From Gnetum montanum (taxonomy: Eukaryota; Streptophyta; Gnetopsida; Gnetales; Gnetaceae): a stretch of DNA of 64,000 nt. Under the pieces are notes generated by a model that was not told the DNA's origin, did not search any database, and saw only the letters and a program-made list of their open reading frames with translations. The stretch lies in NCBI GenBank assembly GCA_015680685.1, contig MNCI01001980.1, positions 141,375 to 205,374 on the forward strand, read 5' to 3'. The translations under genes were made by a program, and so were the position numbers. This document shows positions 1 to 9,790 of this stretch, piece after piece. How positions within the stretch are numbered: the first letter of the stretch is position 1; each line of letters begins with the position of its first letter.

Positions 1-2
1 TA

Positions 3-1115
3 CCTTGGAAAGGAGAACCAAATCAAATATACATCTATAGCAAACCTTTGATGATTGATAAAATTACTTCAAATGGAAGAAGTAAAATGGCTGAAAAAGG
101 AGGTGTTGAAAACAAAATTTGTACACTCCAAGAAAATTATAGTTCTGAAAAAGAACAATCAAAGAATGAGGATAAATGGGAGTTGTACTTTGACGGTTCA
201 TGTAATTCAAAAGTTGCAGGAGTTGGTATAGTTATATTCAAGAATGGTTCACTCGAAATTCTCAAAGCAATTCATCAATCTTTCCCTTGTACTAACAACA
301 AAGTTGAGTATGAAGCTTTATGTATTGGTATAAGAATAGCTCTAGACAAAAAGATCAAAGTAATCACTATAAAAGGAGATTCAAGATTAGTTTGTGAACA
401 AGTAAAGGGTAACTATGTAGTAAAGAGCTCATTCTTAAGACCTTATAAGCAAATTTCTTGTAAGATGTTAGATCAGTATCAACATTGTCAAATAGAGCAC
501 ATAAATAGAGCAGAGAATCTTATAGCAGACGATTTGGCAAAGGCAGCTTCAACATTGGATATGCAAATATTAGAAAGTTACAAAGATGTCATGATTGAAG
601 TAGAACATCAGCCATCAGTACCAAATAATATAAAACATTTACAAGTATTTGAAGATGATGATCAAGTACTAATATTTATGAAAAAAAAACAACAATTTGA
701 GGGTCAAGTGATACCTGAAACATCATCAAATTCCAAGGCTAATTTCATTCCAAAAAGGATGATTGACTTAGAACATGAGTTCAGGAAAAATTTACTTACT
801 AGAAAGGGTAAACAAAACCCAAATAGTCAAGCTTTCGAGGTAGTAAATTTTGGATTAGACACGATGCCAAAGATGTTAAATGTTACAAAGGAAAGAAATT
901 CGAGTTTCAAGCAAAACCTGTTAACATGTCTAAGAAATAATTTGGACAATTTTGCTTGGTCTTACGATGATCTTAAAGCTTTCAAGCAAGATGTGATGAC
1001 GCATAAATTTCCTTTAATAGAAGGTTGCAAAACAGTCAAGCAAAAACAAAGGAAATTTAATCCATCATTTGAACCAGCTATGGAAGCCGAAATCAAGAAG
1101 TTGTTACAAGCATGA
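3..1115 (+). pseudogene. pol part 1: aRNase H domain plus linker, 5'-partial
   Basis: The frame is open through the left edge, so the true start lies outside; the TTG at 48 is only the first possible start inside. Counting from it, residues about 44-168 form an RNase H fold with all four expected acids: D49 in FDGS, E87 in VEYEAL, D111 in GDSRL and D161 in ADDLAKA. About 150 residues of linker follow, and the frame ends at a TGA just before the conserved entry to the RT domain. The next codons after the stop continue the same protein in the same frame, so this stop is a nonsense mutation and not a real C-terminus. The placement of this aRNH before RT is unusual (see findings). The enzyme would remove RNA from RNA/DNA hybrids during reverse transcription in the virus-like particle. 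Confidence 0.85.
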
Positions 1116-3119
1116 ATCATATATCCAGTACGATATTTAACATGGCTTGCTAACCTTGTTCCAGTGAGAAAGAAAAATGGTGATATAAGGCTTTGTGTAG
1201 ACTTTAGAAATCTGAATGATGCCTCAAAAAAGGATAAGTATCCACTTCCAAAAATTGATGAGATGCTGATTAAAGTCTCAGGTTGTCAAGTATATTCTTT
1301 CTTAGATAGTTTCTCAAGTCATAATCAAATCATGGTTGATAAGAATGATAGATACAAAACATCATTTATCACCAAATGGGGAACTTTTTCTTATCAAAGA
1401 ATGCCATTTGGATTGTCAAACACTGGAGCTACTTTCCAAAGAGCAATGGATTTAGCATTTAAGGATTTATTAGGAAAATTTGTGGTGGTTTATTTGGATG
1501 ATATTACAATATTCTCAAAGAAAAAAGAAGATCATATTAATCATCTCCAGCAAGTTTTCGACAGATGTCGTGAGTTTGGTATTTCATTAAATCCTAAGAA
1601 GTGTATCTTCGGGGTTAAATCTGGAAGTTTATTAGGCCATGTGATATGTCAAGAAGGAATTGCCATAGACAATTCCCGAATTCAAGCAGTACAGAATATT
1701 GAGCATCCCACAAGTAAGAAATCTCTTAGATCTTTCTTTGGGAAGATAAACTTTGTGAAAAAGTTCATCCCCGGGTTTACTGAAATTACCAAACCTTTGA
1801 TGCATATGCTAAAAAAGGATGTCCAAGTAGAGAAAACACCAGAATCAGAGAGAGCTTTATCAGAAATCAAAAAGGCTATACAAGAGGCTCCATATTTGGT
1901 AAAGCCTAGACTTAAAGAAGATTTTTGGTTATACTCTTTTGCTTCAAATGATTCTATCGCTGCTGTTCTAACACAAAAGGATAGTGAAGGTCAAGATGAA
2001 CCAATTGGATTTTTTGGGTATCAGTTGAAAGGTTCAGAGTTAAATTACTCAGACTTAGAGAAACAAGCTTTCGCAGTCATCAAGGCACTTCAGCATTTTA
2101 AATATTATTTGGAGAGTTCATTAGTTCACATTATGCTAATTGAACCTGCAGTCAAGCGATTCCTATCCCAAAATGAGATTGGATTGAAAAGAGGAAAATG
2201 GCTTATAAAGTTGCAAAGTTTCAGATTTTCATTGGAAATATGCAAGACAATTAAGGGAATGGGATTAGCCAAGTTAATGACTAGAGAAAGTGAAGTATGT
2301 ACACTTGACACCCATGAAGAGAATTGGTATGATGAAATTCTCAAATTTCTTAATACAAGAAAAATTTCAAATAACTTAACTGCAAGTCAAAAGAGAGCTT
2401 TCTTCAAAAGAGCACGAAGATTTGTTGTTAAAGATGGTATATTATATAGAAAGGATTTTCGGGGAGTTTTATTGGAATGTGTTCATAATGATCAAATTAG
2501 TTTCATTTTGGAACAATTTCATGATCATTTGAATTTATTTTATGAATCCCCTAAGTCAACTATGCAACATATACTTCGATATGGATATTACTGGCCTTCC
2601 ATGTATCAAGACATTAGTTCAAAGATTCAAAAATGCTATAAATGTCAAATTCATGGGCCCAAGATTAAAAGGGCTAGAGCCCCTTTAAAGCCAGTAGTTG
2701 CAGATAGACCATTTCAGCAATGGGGTTTGGATTTTATTGGTACAATTACTCCTTCAAGAGCTGGACACAAGTTTATTCTCACAGCTACTGATTATTTCAC
2801 TAAATGGTCTGAAGCAAAGGCTCTAAGAGGAAGTTCAGCATCAGATGTGATTAAGTTTCTAGAAGACCACATTCTAAGTAGATTTGGTCTACCCGAAGTG
2901 TTAGTGTCAGACAATGGACCCGCCTTCAAATCTGAAGAGTTTATCAGATGGGCATCTGAAAAATCCATTTTCTTATTTTCCTCATCAAATTATTATCCTC
3001 AAGGAAATGGCCTAGTAGAATCCACCAATAAAAAGCTTATCGCTTATATCAAGAAATCGATGGATGGAAATCCAGGAAATTGGATCAATTATCTACAATC
3101 CGCATTATGGTCAGATTGA
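1116..3119 (+). pseudogene. pol part 2: reverse transcriptase, RNase H, integrase (nonsense-interrupted)
   Basis: Counting from the GTG at 1164, RT covers residues about 1-175 with the catalytic YLDD at 110-113. The original RNase H (about 250-335) has lost two acids: the usual TDAS is SFAS and the usual TDH is IEP, as expected for Tat elements that use the aRNH instead. The integrase zinc domain keeps C491 and C494, but its second histidine position appears to be tyrosine. The integrase core has a full DDE triad: D523 (GLDFIG), D583 (SDNGPAF) and E619 (GLVEST), with 35 residues between the last two. The TGA at 3117 interrupts the core just after ALWSD; homology continues in frame. Apart from stops the protein is well conserved, so this copy is younger than the other pol copies in the window. 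Confidence 0.88.
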
Positions 3120-3572
3120 ATTAGATTCAAGAGAGCTATTGGGACATCACCGTATAACTTAGTCTATGGTTTGCCAGCAAGAATTACAAATAAGATTGTA
3201 AGCTCAGCTTCTGAATTTGTACAAAGATATAGTGAAAAAACTGATAAAGATAGAAGTTTCATGACTTTGCTTATTAAAAGAGAAGCTGAAGTAGATAAAG
3301 CAAGGGATAATTTGTTACAGAATACCTTTCAGGTTAAAAGATGATTTGATAGGAAAGCTTTGAAAAGAACTTTCAAGATAGGGGACCTTGTCCTATTATG
3401 GAATATGAAGAAATCGAATAAGTTTACACCAACATGGATTGGTCCCTTTCAAATTACAAAGCAATTATCAGAGGATACTTACAAGTTATCAACTTTGGAT
3501 GGCATGGAATTGCAATTTCCATATAATGTTTTGCATATAAAACATTATTTGGGACAATTGCATACAGCTTGA
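3120..3572 (+). pseudogene. pol part 3: end of integrase core and integrase C-terminal domain
   Basis: Same frame as the preceding parts. It reads through the conserved GTSPYNLVYG block (about 3138-3167), then meets a TGA at 3342 where the family normally has an aromatic residue before FDRKA. The segment from 3360 to 3572 holds an SH3-like integrase tail with FKIGDLVLLWN and TWIGPFQI, ending in NVLHIKHYLGQLHTA and a TGA. This is the natural C-terminus of pol by comparison with other Ty3/gypsy elements. Confidence 0.85.
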
Positions 3573-3922
3573 AGATGTTCTTACACAAAATAATATATGT
3601 ATATACTATTAGGTAAATATTACTAGGAATATAATATCAATTAATATGTTTAATTATGCTTTATTTAAATTAGAAAATAATTTTCCTTCAAGTGAGGCAA
3701 GTGGAAGCCTACAAGTGAAACAAGTGGAATTCTACAATTGTAACAAGTGGAGAGGGTGACTCATCCACTACTTGGTGAGAATTGTGACAAATGGTTAGAA
3801 TGCCCAAAAAGAAGGAAACTTGGTTGAAGATTCTTGGGGGGAATTTCAAATTTTTAGTACTTATAAAAAGAGGGTTAAGTTGCTTAGGATTCAATTTAAG
3901 TAGTGAAAGTTAGAGAGAGCTA
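3573..3922 (+). promoter_or_regulatory. Spacer after pol with TATA-like box (TATAAAAA at 3862-3869)
   Basis: AT-rich spacer after the pol stop. It contains three or more short direct repeats of the type caagtgga(a) between 3690 and 3750. A TATA-like box at 3862-3869 lies 54 bases before the ATG at 3923. This could be a promoter for the next ORF or part of a decayed LTR U3; the sequence alone does not decide. No TG...CA bounded LTR could be drawn. Confidence 0.35.
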
Positions 3923-4399
3923 ATGGAATTTGGAAGAGCAATGAGAAAGCCTTTTATTCCATATGTGATGGGATGTTGCCTTGAACATGTATTGAAGGCT
4001 TACCTAAAAGCTAGATCGTGTGGAGCTCCGAAAGAGTGTCCTTTTATGGCTTGGTTGTCCGATGAATTTTCTTTTCTCACTAGAGGTTTGGAGATAGAGT
4101 CCAATGTTTGGGGACAATATCAAGATTGCACCAAAGAAAAAGTGAAAAGTGAAGATCAACCAACCAATAAAGAGTCATGGGGATGGGAAGAAGCCTTTGT
4201 CTCCCAAGAAGAAAATGAAGGACCCAATGAGGAAGAATAGAAGAATGTTGAAGAGAAAGCTCCAGTGGATCAAGGTGAGAGCTTCACCAAGCCAGAGAAC
4301 AATAGAACAGCCTTCATCACATCAAAAATTTCCTATGAAATAGTTAGAGAGATGAGGATTCCCACTAGGGTAACCCTCACAATTCAGTTTCCATCCCAA
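3923..4399 (+). pseudogene. Unknown accessory ORF downstream of pol, interrupted by one stop
   Basis: The ATG at 3923 opens a 105-residue frame ending at a TAG (4238). After the stop the same frame stays open to a TAG at 4397-4399 (about 52 more residues), so the original product was probably near 157 residues or longer. The N-terminal half has mixed hydrophobic sequence with cysteines (VMGCCLEHVL, GAPKECPFMAWL). The second half is very acidic, hydrophilic and rich in Glu and Lys. I do not recognise the family. It lies 350 bases after pol on the same strand, the position where some Tat and Athila elements carry an extra ORF, so it may be an element accessory gene. No signal peptide or clear membrane segment is seen. 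Confidence 0.4.
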
Positions 4400-4999
4400 G
4401 AATAGTTCATGAAAGACTTGATAATGTACAGTTTGTTATTTCTCTTAGGAATGAGGTTTTTGTCCCATCACACCATATGTTAAATGGGAATTTTCCTCCA
4501 AAAAGATTTTTTTTTTTACTGTAAAAATTCAATGGAATTTTTCAGTATGTTTTAGTTTTAAAGGGCTTGCATATTTTAATTCTTTAAGCCTTGTTAAAGG
4601 GGGCAGAAAGGTTGGGACATTTGGCCATTTCATGGAGTAGGCAGGATTAAATTGGTTATGAGTATTTGGAGGAGTGGCTAAAATTTTAATTTGAGAGGAA
4701 AACAATAAGTTAACCAAGGCATTTTTTTAATTTAAGGAAGAAATGTATAGGAGCACCATTTCTATGGTAAGCTTATAAATCTCTGAGCAATGCATTTTAC
4801 AAGGAAGCAATATATATATATATATATATTATGATACACCGAGCTCTAGCGAGATTATGAAGGAAGTCCAATTTTCATATGTATCATTTATACATCCAGT
4901 GTAGGGAAATTAATGTAAAAATATAAGCATGTCAAAGTAAACAAAAAAAGAGAAAAACTGAAACAATGACATCTGTGAAGCAGTAGTTTTCCACATTTG
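4400..4999. other. No gene seen; contains a (TA)n microsatellite at 4810-4829
   Basis: AT-rich sequence without a coding frame worth naming. The only structured part is a run of about ten TA repeats at 4810-4829, followed by a slightly GC-richer stretch near 4840. Confidence 0.6.
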
Positions 5000-5700
5000 G
5001 CTGTCGCATCAATGGCATCTACTGTTTCATTGCTAGAAGGCCAGAGAAACGCAAGGAAAGGAAACAGAACAAAGCCAGGCAGGCAATTGGCATGATAAAA
5101 TCATGTGGCTGCACCGTGCTTATCGCAGTGCAGCCGCTACGCCAGGGAAAACCGCCATCGCCATGGGCATGGCCAAGTCCTTGGGCGACAAAACCCCTTT
5201 GCCATGAACGCAAAGAGAAAAAAAAATCGAAACCCTCATCCACACATATTATACACAAAAACAGAGTTGTGTTTCGTTGAAATCCTGGTCTCATTGCCAT
5301 ATTTGCTCAAGGCATCTTCATCAAATTAAACTCTCCCTTCTTCAACACTGTCGCTGCATCAGCGAGCTCGTGTTCTGAGCGGCAGTTCATGATGGTAGCT
5401 GAGGAGTGATTGCATCATCAAACCCTACTAGCCTCTGGGCTATTTTACAAATTTCATCGGCAATGCGCGGGAATACATTTTGGTTGTTGCGTTAACTGCT
5501 TCCAGAGAAAACTTTGTAATGGTGAACTTGCAATCCGAAATTTCTCAAAACAGTAGTGCCCGACACCAACGCATTCGTTATCGCCATACCAATCCACTGA
5601 ACGTGGCAACAGAGACACGAAGGTACACAAAGACAGGTGTACAACTGAACGAATTAGCAAAGTTAGAGATATTTTAACTGATGTTGTAGTTGTAGTTTTA
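5000..5700. other. GC-richer unassigned block
   Basis: Base composition is clearly different from both sides: CG and GC dinucleotides are common, for example around 5110-5200 and 5460-5600. Short frames exist on both strands (for example 5480-5677 + and 5454-5705 -) but none shows a recognisable domain or continues far. It could be a captured host-gene fragment, a piece of a younger element, or part of an LTR. I cannot assign it. Confidence 0.3.
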
Positions 5701-5708
5701 TCCATCGT

Positions 5709-5780
5709 TGAAGACTTACCATTAATTTAATTATTCCAAGTGCCCAGCTGAAGACTTACCATTAATTTAGTTATTCTAAA
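5709..5780. repeat. 40-bp tandem duplication
   Basis: The 21-base core beginning tgaagacttaccattaattt occurs at 5709 and again at 5749, with similar sequence continuing (ttattcc/ttattct). Two units of about 40 bp. Confidence 0.7.
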
Positions 5781-5879
5781 TGAATGAAGCTCTCATAATA
5801 TTGAGGTCTTGAATTTATTTTTCAAACATTATTGTATAAGTTATTACCCATAAAATATTTGTAATATTTACAAATATCA

Positions 5880-7223
5880 ATGTTAGCATAAATTCCTCCT
5901 AACTTTATGTATAACTTCCTAACTGCATAACTTCCCAACTAAATTGGTGAGAAATATCTCCTAACTAGTTGGGTAAGTTGTAACTTCCTTACTTGGGAGA
6001 GAAGTCGGCTAAGATATTTTAAAGTATGTAACTACCTTTGAACCCTATAAAAAGGCTTCAGGGGTAAGAAGAAAAAGGAGTACAAGGGGGGGACAATACA
6101 ACACACTTGGGTGACTTTTGAGCTCACACTTGGGATCACTCACTTTGGCTCTTGGAAGAGCATTTGTAAAGAAGAAATCATGAAAGATTGCTTGTAAGAT
6201 GACTAGCTAAAGAAAAGATTTTAGCCTCTTTGTCATAGTCCTGTGAGTTATGTTTTTTATTTTTTATTTTGTTTAAATTGTTTAGCTAGTGGTTTAGATA
6301 GTATCATCCTTGGCAAGTAATTTTGGGATTTTTAGATTGCTCTTATTGTTCTTGTTGCCCGATAGAAAATTTCTGTTAAAATTTTGCCATAGAAGCGCTT
6401 GTGTTTAAAAGCCTTAAGAGCATTTTAGTAGTAAATTTTATTATTGTGCAACGTATAAGAACTGCTATTGAGATTGTTGTAAGAGAGCCTCTGCTTGTAG
6501 TCATGCCGTTGAACGATTCAATAGTCAAGAGGGTTCAGAAAATCTTTGGTATTTTGATGGGACCAGAATAGCTTCTTTTTATCTTTAAAGTGAATCTCTG
6601 TGGTATTTCAATCAGAAATTGTCAAGTCTTTTGAAGGTTCTGTTGAATGCAATTTTTGACATCCATTATCTAGCCAAAATGGAGTCTCGTACGTGGTAGT
6701 TTACGCAGTAATTTTTTGGTAGCATAGTAGGATTGTCTTGAAGAAATTGCTTATTTAAGCCTTGGAAGTTTGAAAAATTCATAGTTATTGAATTTGGGAT
6801 AGCTTTATTGCGAGGTTTTTACTCGTATCATTTTACCTTGTTTAAATATTTAGATCTTAACACAAATCTGCTTTCTTTTCTGTCTATTTCCATTGAATCT
6901 TACTCTATTTCTAGTTTTCTTGTGGAACTATCTCTTTCTCTGGGGAAAATTAGAAGTAGATTCGTAGAGTTGTGCTCAAACTTTTTTACAAAATTTTATT
7001 TGTTACAAGTAGGTATTATAAGGACCGCGTAGACTAGGTAATTGAACAAAATAGGAACTCTCAACAACTCATAGTACTTGGAAAAGCTAGTTGAATCTCT
7101 TTAAGATAAGTCATTTGTAGTTTACACACAACGTAATCGTTTCATTTTTCACAACTGCACACTGCAATAGCACACACACATACTCACATTAACTACTGAG
7201 TCTATTTGGAGGTATCTGGGCCT
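5880..7223 (+). mobile_element. Probable LTR (or LTR-like leader) of a Ty3/gypsy element
   Basis: The block starts near a TGTTAGCATAA sequence at 5880. It has a plausible promoter (CCCTATAAAAAGG at 6043-6055) about 830 bp after TATA-poor unique DNA, then a long T-rich stretch without a gene. It ends just before a sequence at 7224 that resembles a primer-binding site. This order (U3, TATA, R/U5, PBS) is that of a 5' LTR. The ends are not certain: no clean TG...CA pair or target duplication was found, and no second copy lies in the window for comparison. The 74-residue frame at 6808-7032 looks fortuitous. Confidence 0.4.
6046..6053 (+). promoter_or_regulatory. TATA box of the putative LTR
   Basis: TATAAAAA in a GC-richer local context. 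A purine-rich stretch (gtaagaagaaaaaggag) follows 15 bases downstream, as in many plant LTR promoters. Confidence 0.5.
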
Positions 7224-7240
7224 TGGTGTTGCCAGAGACC
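7224..7240 (+). other. Possible primer-binding site, tRNA-Asp type, degenerate
   Basis: TGGTGTTGCCAGAGACC can be aligned to the plant tRNA-Asp primer site TGGCGCCGTTGCCGGGGA if three bases are deleted and several CG pairs have decayed. It lies at the end of the LTR-like block. Weak by itself. Confidence 0.3.
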
Positions 7241-7311
7241 AGCAAGCACCTAAATCCTATTTGAGAACACTCGTTGGCGGTCACATCCCAAATGGTTGCC
7301 AACAATAAGGA

Positions 7312-8310
7312 GATAAGCCTTTTTACATCTACCTTGCCACTTCTGATACATCCATTACTTCTCTACTTTGCCAAAACTAAGATGATGCTATAGAGGTCCT
7401 GGTCTACTACCTAACCCATGCATTAGTAGCCCATGAAACAAGATACAGTGACATGAAGAAGTATTGTCTTGCCCTAGTCTTCTCACTAAAGAAGTGGAGG
7501 CATTACCTCATCCATAGCCAAGTTAACATCATTTGTAAGAACAATGTACTCCCAGCTATAACAATGAATATCTATGAAAGTAGTCGCATTACATGGTGGA
7601 AAGCAATAACAGTAGATTTTGACCTACATTATGTCATGCAAGCCTCAACAAAAGGTTAAACAATAGCTGCATAACTCACAACCTCACTAGTAGAAGATCG
7701 AGTTACCATAGATCCTAAGTTCTTGAACAAGCATGTTAGTAGTATTAGCCAGGTGCCTGATAATTATGAGAAACTCCTACATTTCAATAGAACTTCAACC
7801 TCTCAAGGGGATAGTGCAACCACTACTATCACATTCTCCTCTAGAGAGATCTAACCCTTCGAATATTATTTCACATTTCCTTGCATAAATAACGTAACAG
7901 AGTACAAATGTCTTCTCTGAGGCATCCTTGCAACACGTGACCTAGGGATCCAACACAAGTGATCCAAGGTGATTCATAGCTAGTGGTCAACTAGGTAGTA
8001 GAGGTTTATACCTGCAAAGCATAACATTTATAGCCTAACTACAACTTGGCAAAACACTTGCTCCAACACTTTATAGTTGCTGATGTCCAACATGTTCCCT
8101 AGAGAAAAAATGTGATTATCGATGCACTTGCAACATTAGCCCTTAGCATAGCATCTAGCATGTGCAATGCATTGCCCAACTAGGTGGTAGATTGCACTGC
8201 ACCTATCATGCAAATCATTGAAGATGCATCCATAGCCATAGTTAGCACCACCCAAATAAAAGAGTGGTACGACGACATCAAGGCATACCTTCTACAAGGT
8301 GAGCCTCCGT
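7312..8310 (+). pseudogene. Tat-type pol: end of original RNase H and aRNase H domain
   Basis: Translation across several frames gives KPFYIYLATSDTSI, ALVAHETRYSDMKKYCLAL and FSLKKWRHYLIHSQV, which form the original RNase H (about 7312-7530). Then come WWKAITVDFDLHYV and an aRNH with FNRTSTSQGD and FPCINNVTEYKCLL (about 7700-7920). Many stops (for example before PFEYYF and after DLGIQH) and frame changes mark it as dead. The first aRNH acid is N in place of D. The fragment begins abruptly at about 7312, with no RT before it. Here aRNH follows RNase H, the usual Tat order. The best continuous piece is 7453-7659. Confidence 0.75.
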
Positions 8311-9505
8311 AACACTTAACTCCTACTCAAAAGAATGTAATATGTAAACATTCATGGTAGTACATCATTGTAGGTAATAACACATTATGTTGTAGATCCT
8401 ACAATGGCATACTACTAACCTACATAAGTAAAAACAAAGCAAAAACAATCATTGAGCAGGTCCATGAAGGACTATGTGGAGGTCACATAGCATGTAAGAC
8501 AATGGCAGCAAAAATTAGACAACTAGGCTACTATTGGCCTTATATGAAGAGAAACTATGTCTGGAAAGTAAAAACATGCAACACTTGTTAGTAGCATAGC
8601 AACTTAATGCATGTGCCACTAACTAAATTGCATACAACACAAATCATGTGGTCATTCCAACACTAGGGCTAGACATCATCGGACCCATAACACCTAATTC
8701 CTTCATAGGGCATAGCTTCATAATAACTACAATGGAATATTTCACCAAGTAGGTTGAAGCTATTCCCTTTAGGAAGATGACGTCGTAGTAGGTTTGCAAG
8801 TTCATGTTGGACAACATAGTGACCCATTTTAACTTGCTAATGACCATAGTGATAGATAATGGACCACAATTTAGCAACACTGAAACCAAAGCCTTTTGTA
8901 AGCACTTTGGCATCAAGCACTCCTTTTCATCACCATGCTACCCTTAAGAAAACGGGCAAGTAGAGGCCACCAACAATGTCATCATCAACCTTCTCAAGAA
9001 GATGCTAAGTAATAGAAAATGACTATGACATGAGCAACTAATCTATGCACTTTGGGCCTACCACACAACACATCAAATAGCAATAGGTATGATAACTTAT
9101 AGCCTCATCTATAGATCTGAAGCAATTTTTCCACTTGAATTGTAGGTTCTATCACTCTATGTAATCCTCTTAGACTTCATTAACAAAGGTTAGAACAACG
9201 AGTTGAGATCCATAAATCTTAACTCAAAGAAGGAGGAGCACATGTGTACGCTTGATCACATTGAATGGCATCAGGAAAGGAAACAGCAAAAGCATTATCA
9301 CAACCAGCATTAGTGGCTAATCAGAAAAGGGAACCTAGTCCTCAAGGTCATTCACAAACCCACAGATAAATTCTTAGCCAATTGGAAAGGGCCTTTCCTA
9401 CTCACTAATGCCTACAACAATGGAGCATTCAAGCTTGCTGATCAAGATGGAAACGAGCTTGCCAATCTAGTAAATCATTCTTACTTGAAGCCATACTACT
9501 TCTAG
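8311..9505 (+). pseudogene. Tat-type pol: integrase
   Basis: Zinc-binding segment at about 8440-8600 (EQVHEGLCGGHIACKT, then WPYMK, then CNTC). Core from about 8650: GLDIIGPITPNS, MEYFTK, VIDNGPQFSN and ENGQVEATN, so all three DDE residues can still be read. Then INLLKKML, ALWAYHTTHQIA and the C-terminal NLVLKVIHKPTDKF, WKGPFLLTNAY and NLVNHSYLKPYYF ending at a TAG near 9505. Several stops (often at CAG/CAA or TGG codons turned to TAG/TAA) interrupt it. It would insert the cDNA copy into the genome; this copy cannot be active. Confidence 0.8.
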
Positions 9506-9544
9506 CATGTAGCACTGCACATCAATGAAGCAAGGTAAGAATTC

Positions 9545-9790
9545 ATCCACTATGACATTAAATTGGCATGGATGTCCACTATTACATTAAACTAGCACAG
9601 CTCATCCTTGGGTCACGATGATAAAATGGCATAGCCATTTTCTATGATGTTAAACTAGCATAGAGCAGTCCACTAGGACTATAAGCTAGCACAACACGGT
9701 CTACTAGGACATTAAACTGGGCCCAACAGTCTACTAGGACCTTAAAATAGTAAAGCCATGGTGTACCAAGAACTTAAATTAGGTTCACAA
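9545..9790 (+). repeat. Minisatellite of ~31-bp units in the 3' UTR of the Tat element
   Basis: About eight degenerate units with a shared core such as gtccactaggacattaaact followed by agcaca/agcata. It starts 40 bases after the pol stop. Tandem repeats in the 3' UTR are known for Tat-lineage elements, so this fits an element-borne repeat. Confidence 0.7.

Larger units (their letters stand above)
1..3572 (+). mobile_element. Tat-type Ty3/gypsy LTR retrotransposon, pol region, left-truncated by the window
   Basis: One reading frame runs from the left edge to 3572 and is broken only by TGA codons at 1113, 3117 and 3342. The domains in order are an archaeal/plant-type RNase H (aRNH), a linker, reverse transcriptase, the original RNase H, the integrase zinc-binding and catalytic domains, and the integrase C-terminal domain. 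A second RNase H is typical of the Tat lineage of plant Ty3/gypsy elements. No 5' LTR, gag or protease is visible because the element continues out of the window. The 3' boundary is not defined; no convincing LTR start was found directly after 3572. Confidence 0.9.

Noticed and set aside
5019-5300. Minus-strand frame of 93 residues overlapping plus-strand frames of 62-74 residues
   Set aside because: Overlapping frames on both strands in GC-richer DNA, no domain, no conservation to test. Treated as shadows.
6808-7032. 74-residue hydrophobic plus-strand frame
   Set aside because: Lies in a T-rich LTR-like region; hydrophobicity follows from base composition. No upstream signal and no paralogue.
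8644-8916. 90-residue minus-strand frame
   Set aside because: Directly antisense to the integrase core of the Tat element, so a shadow.
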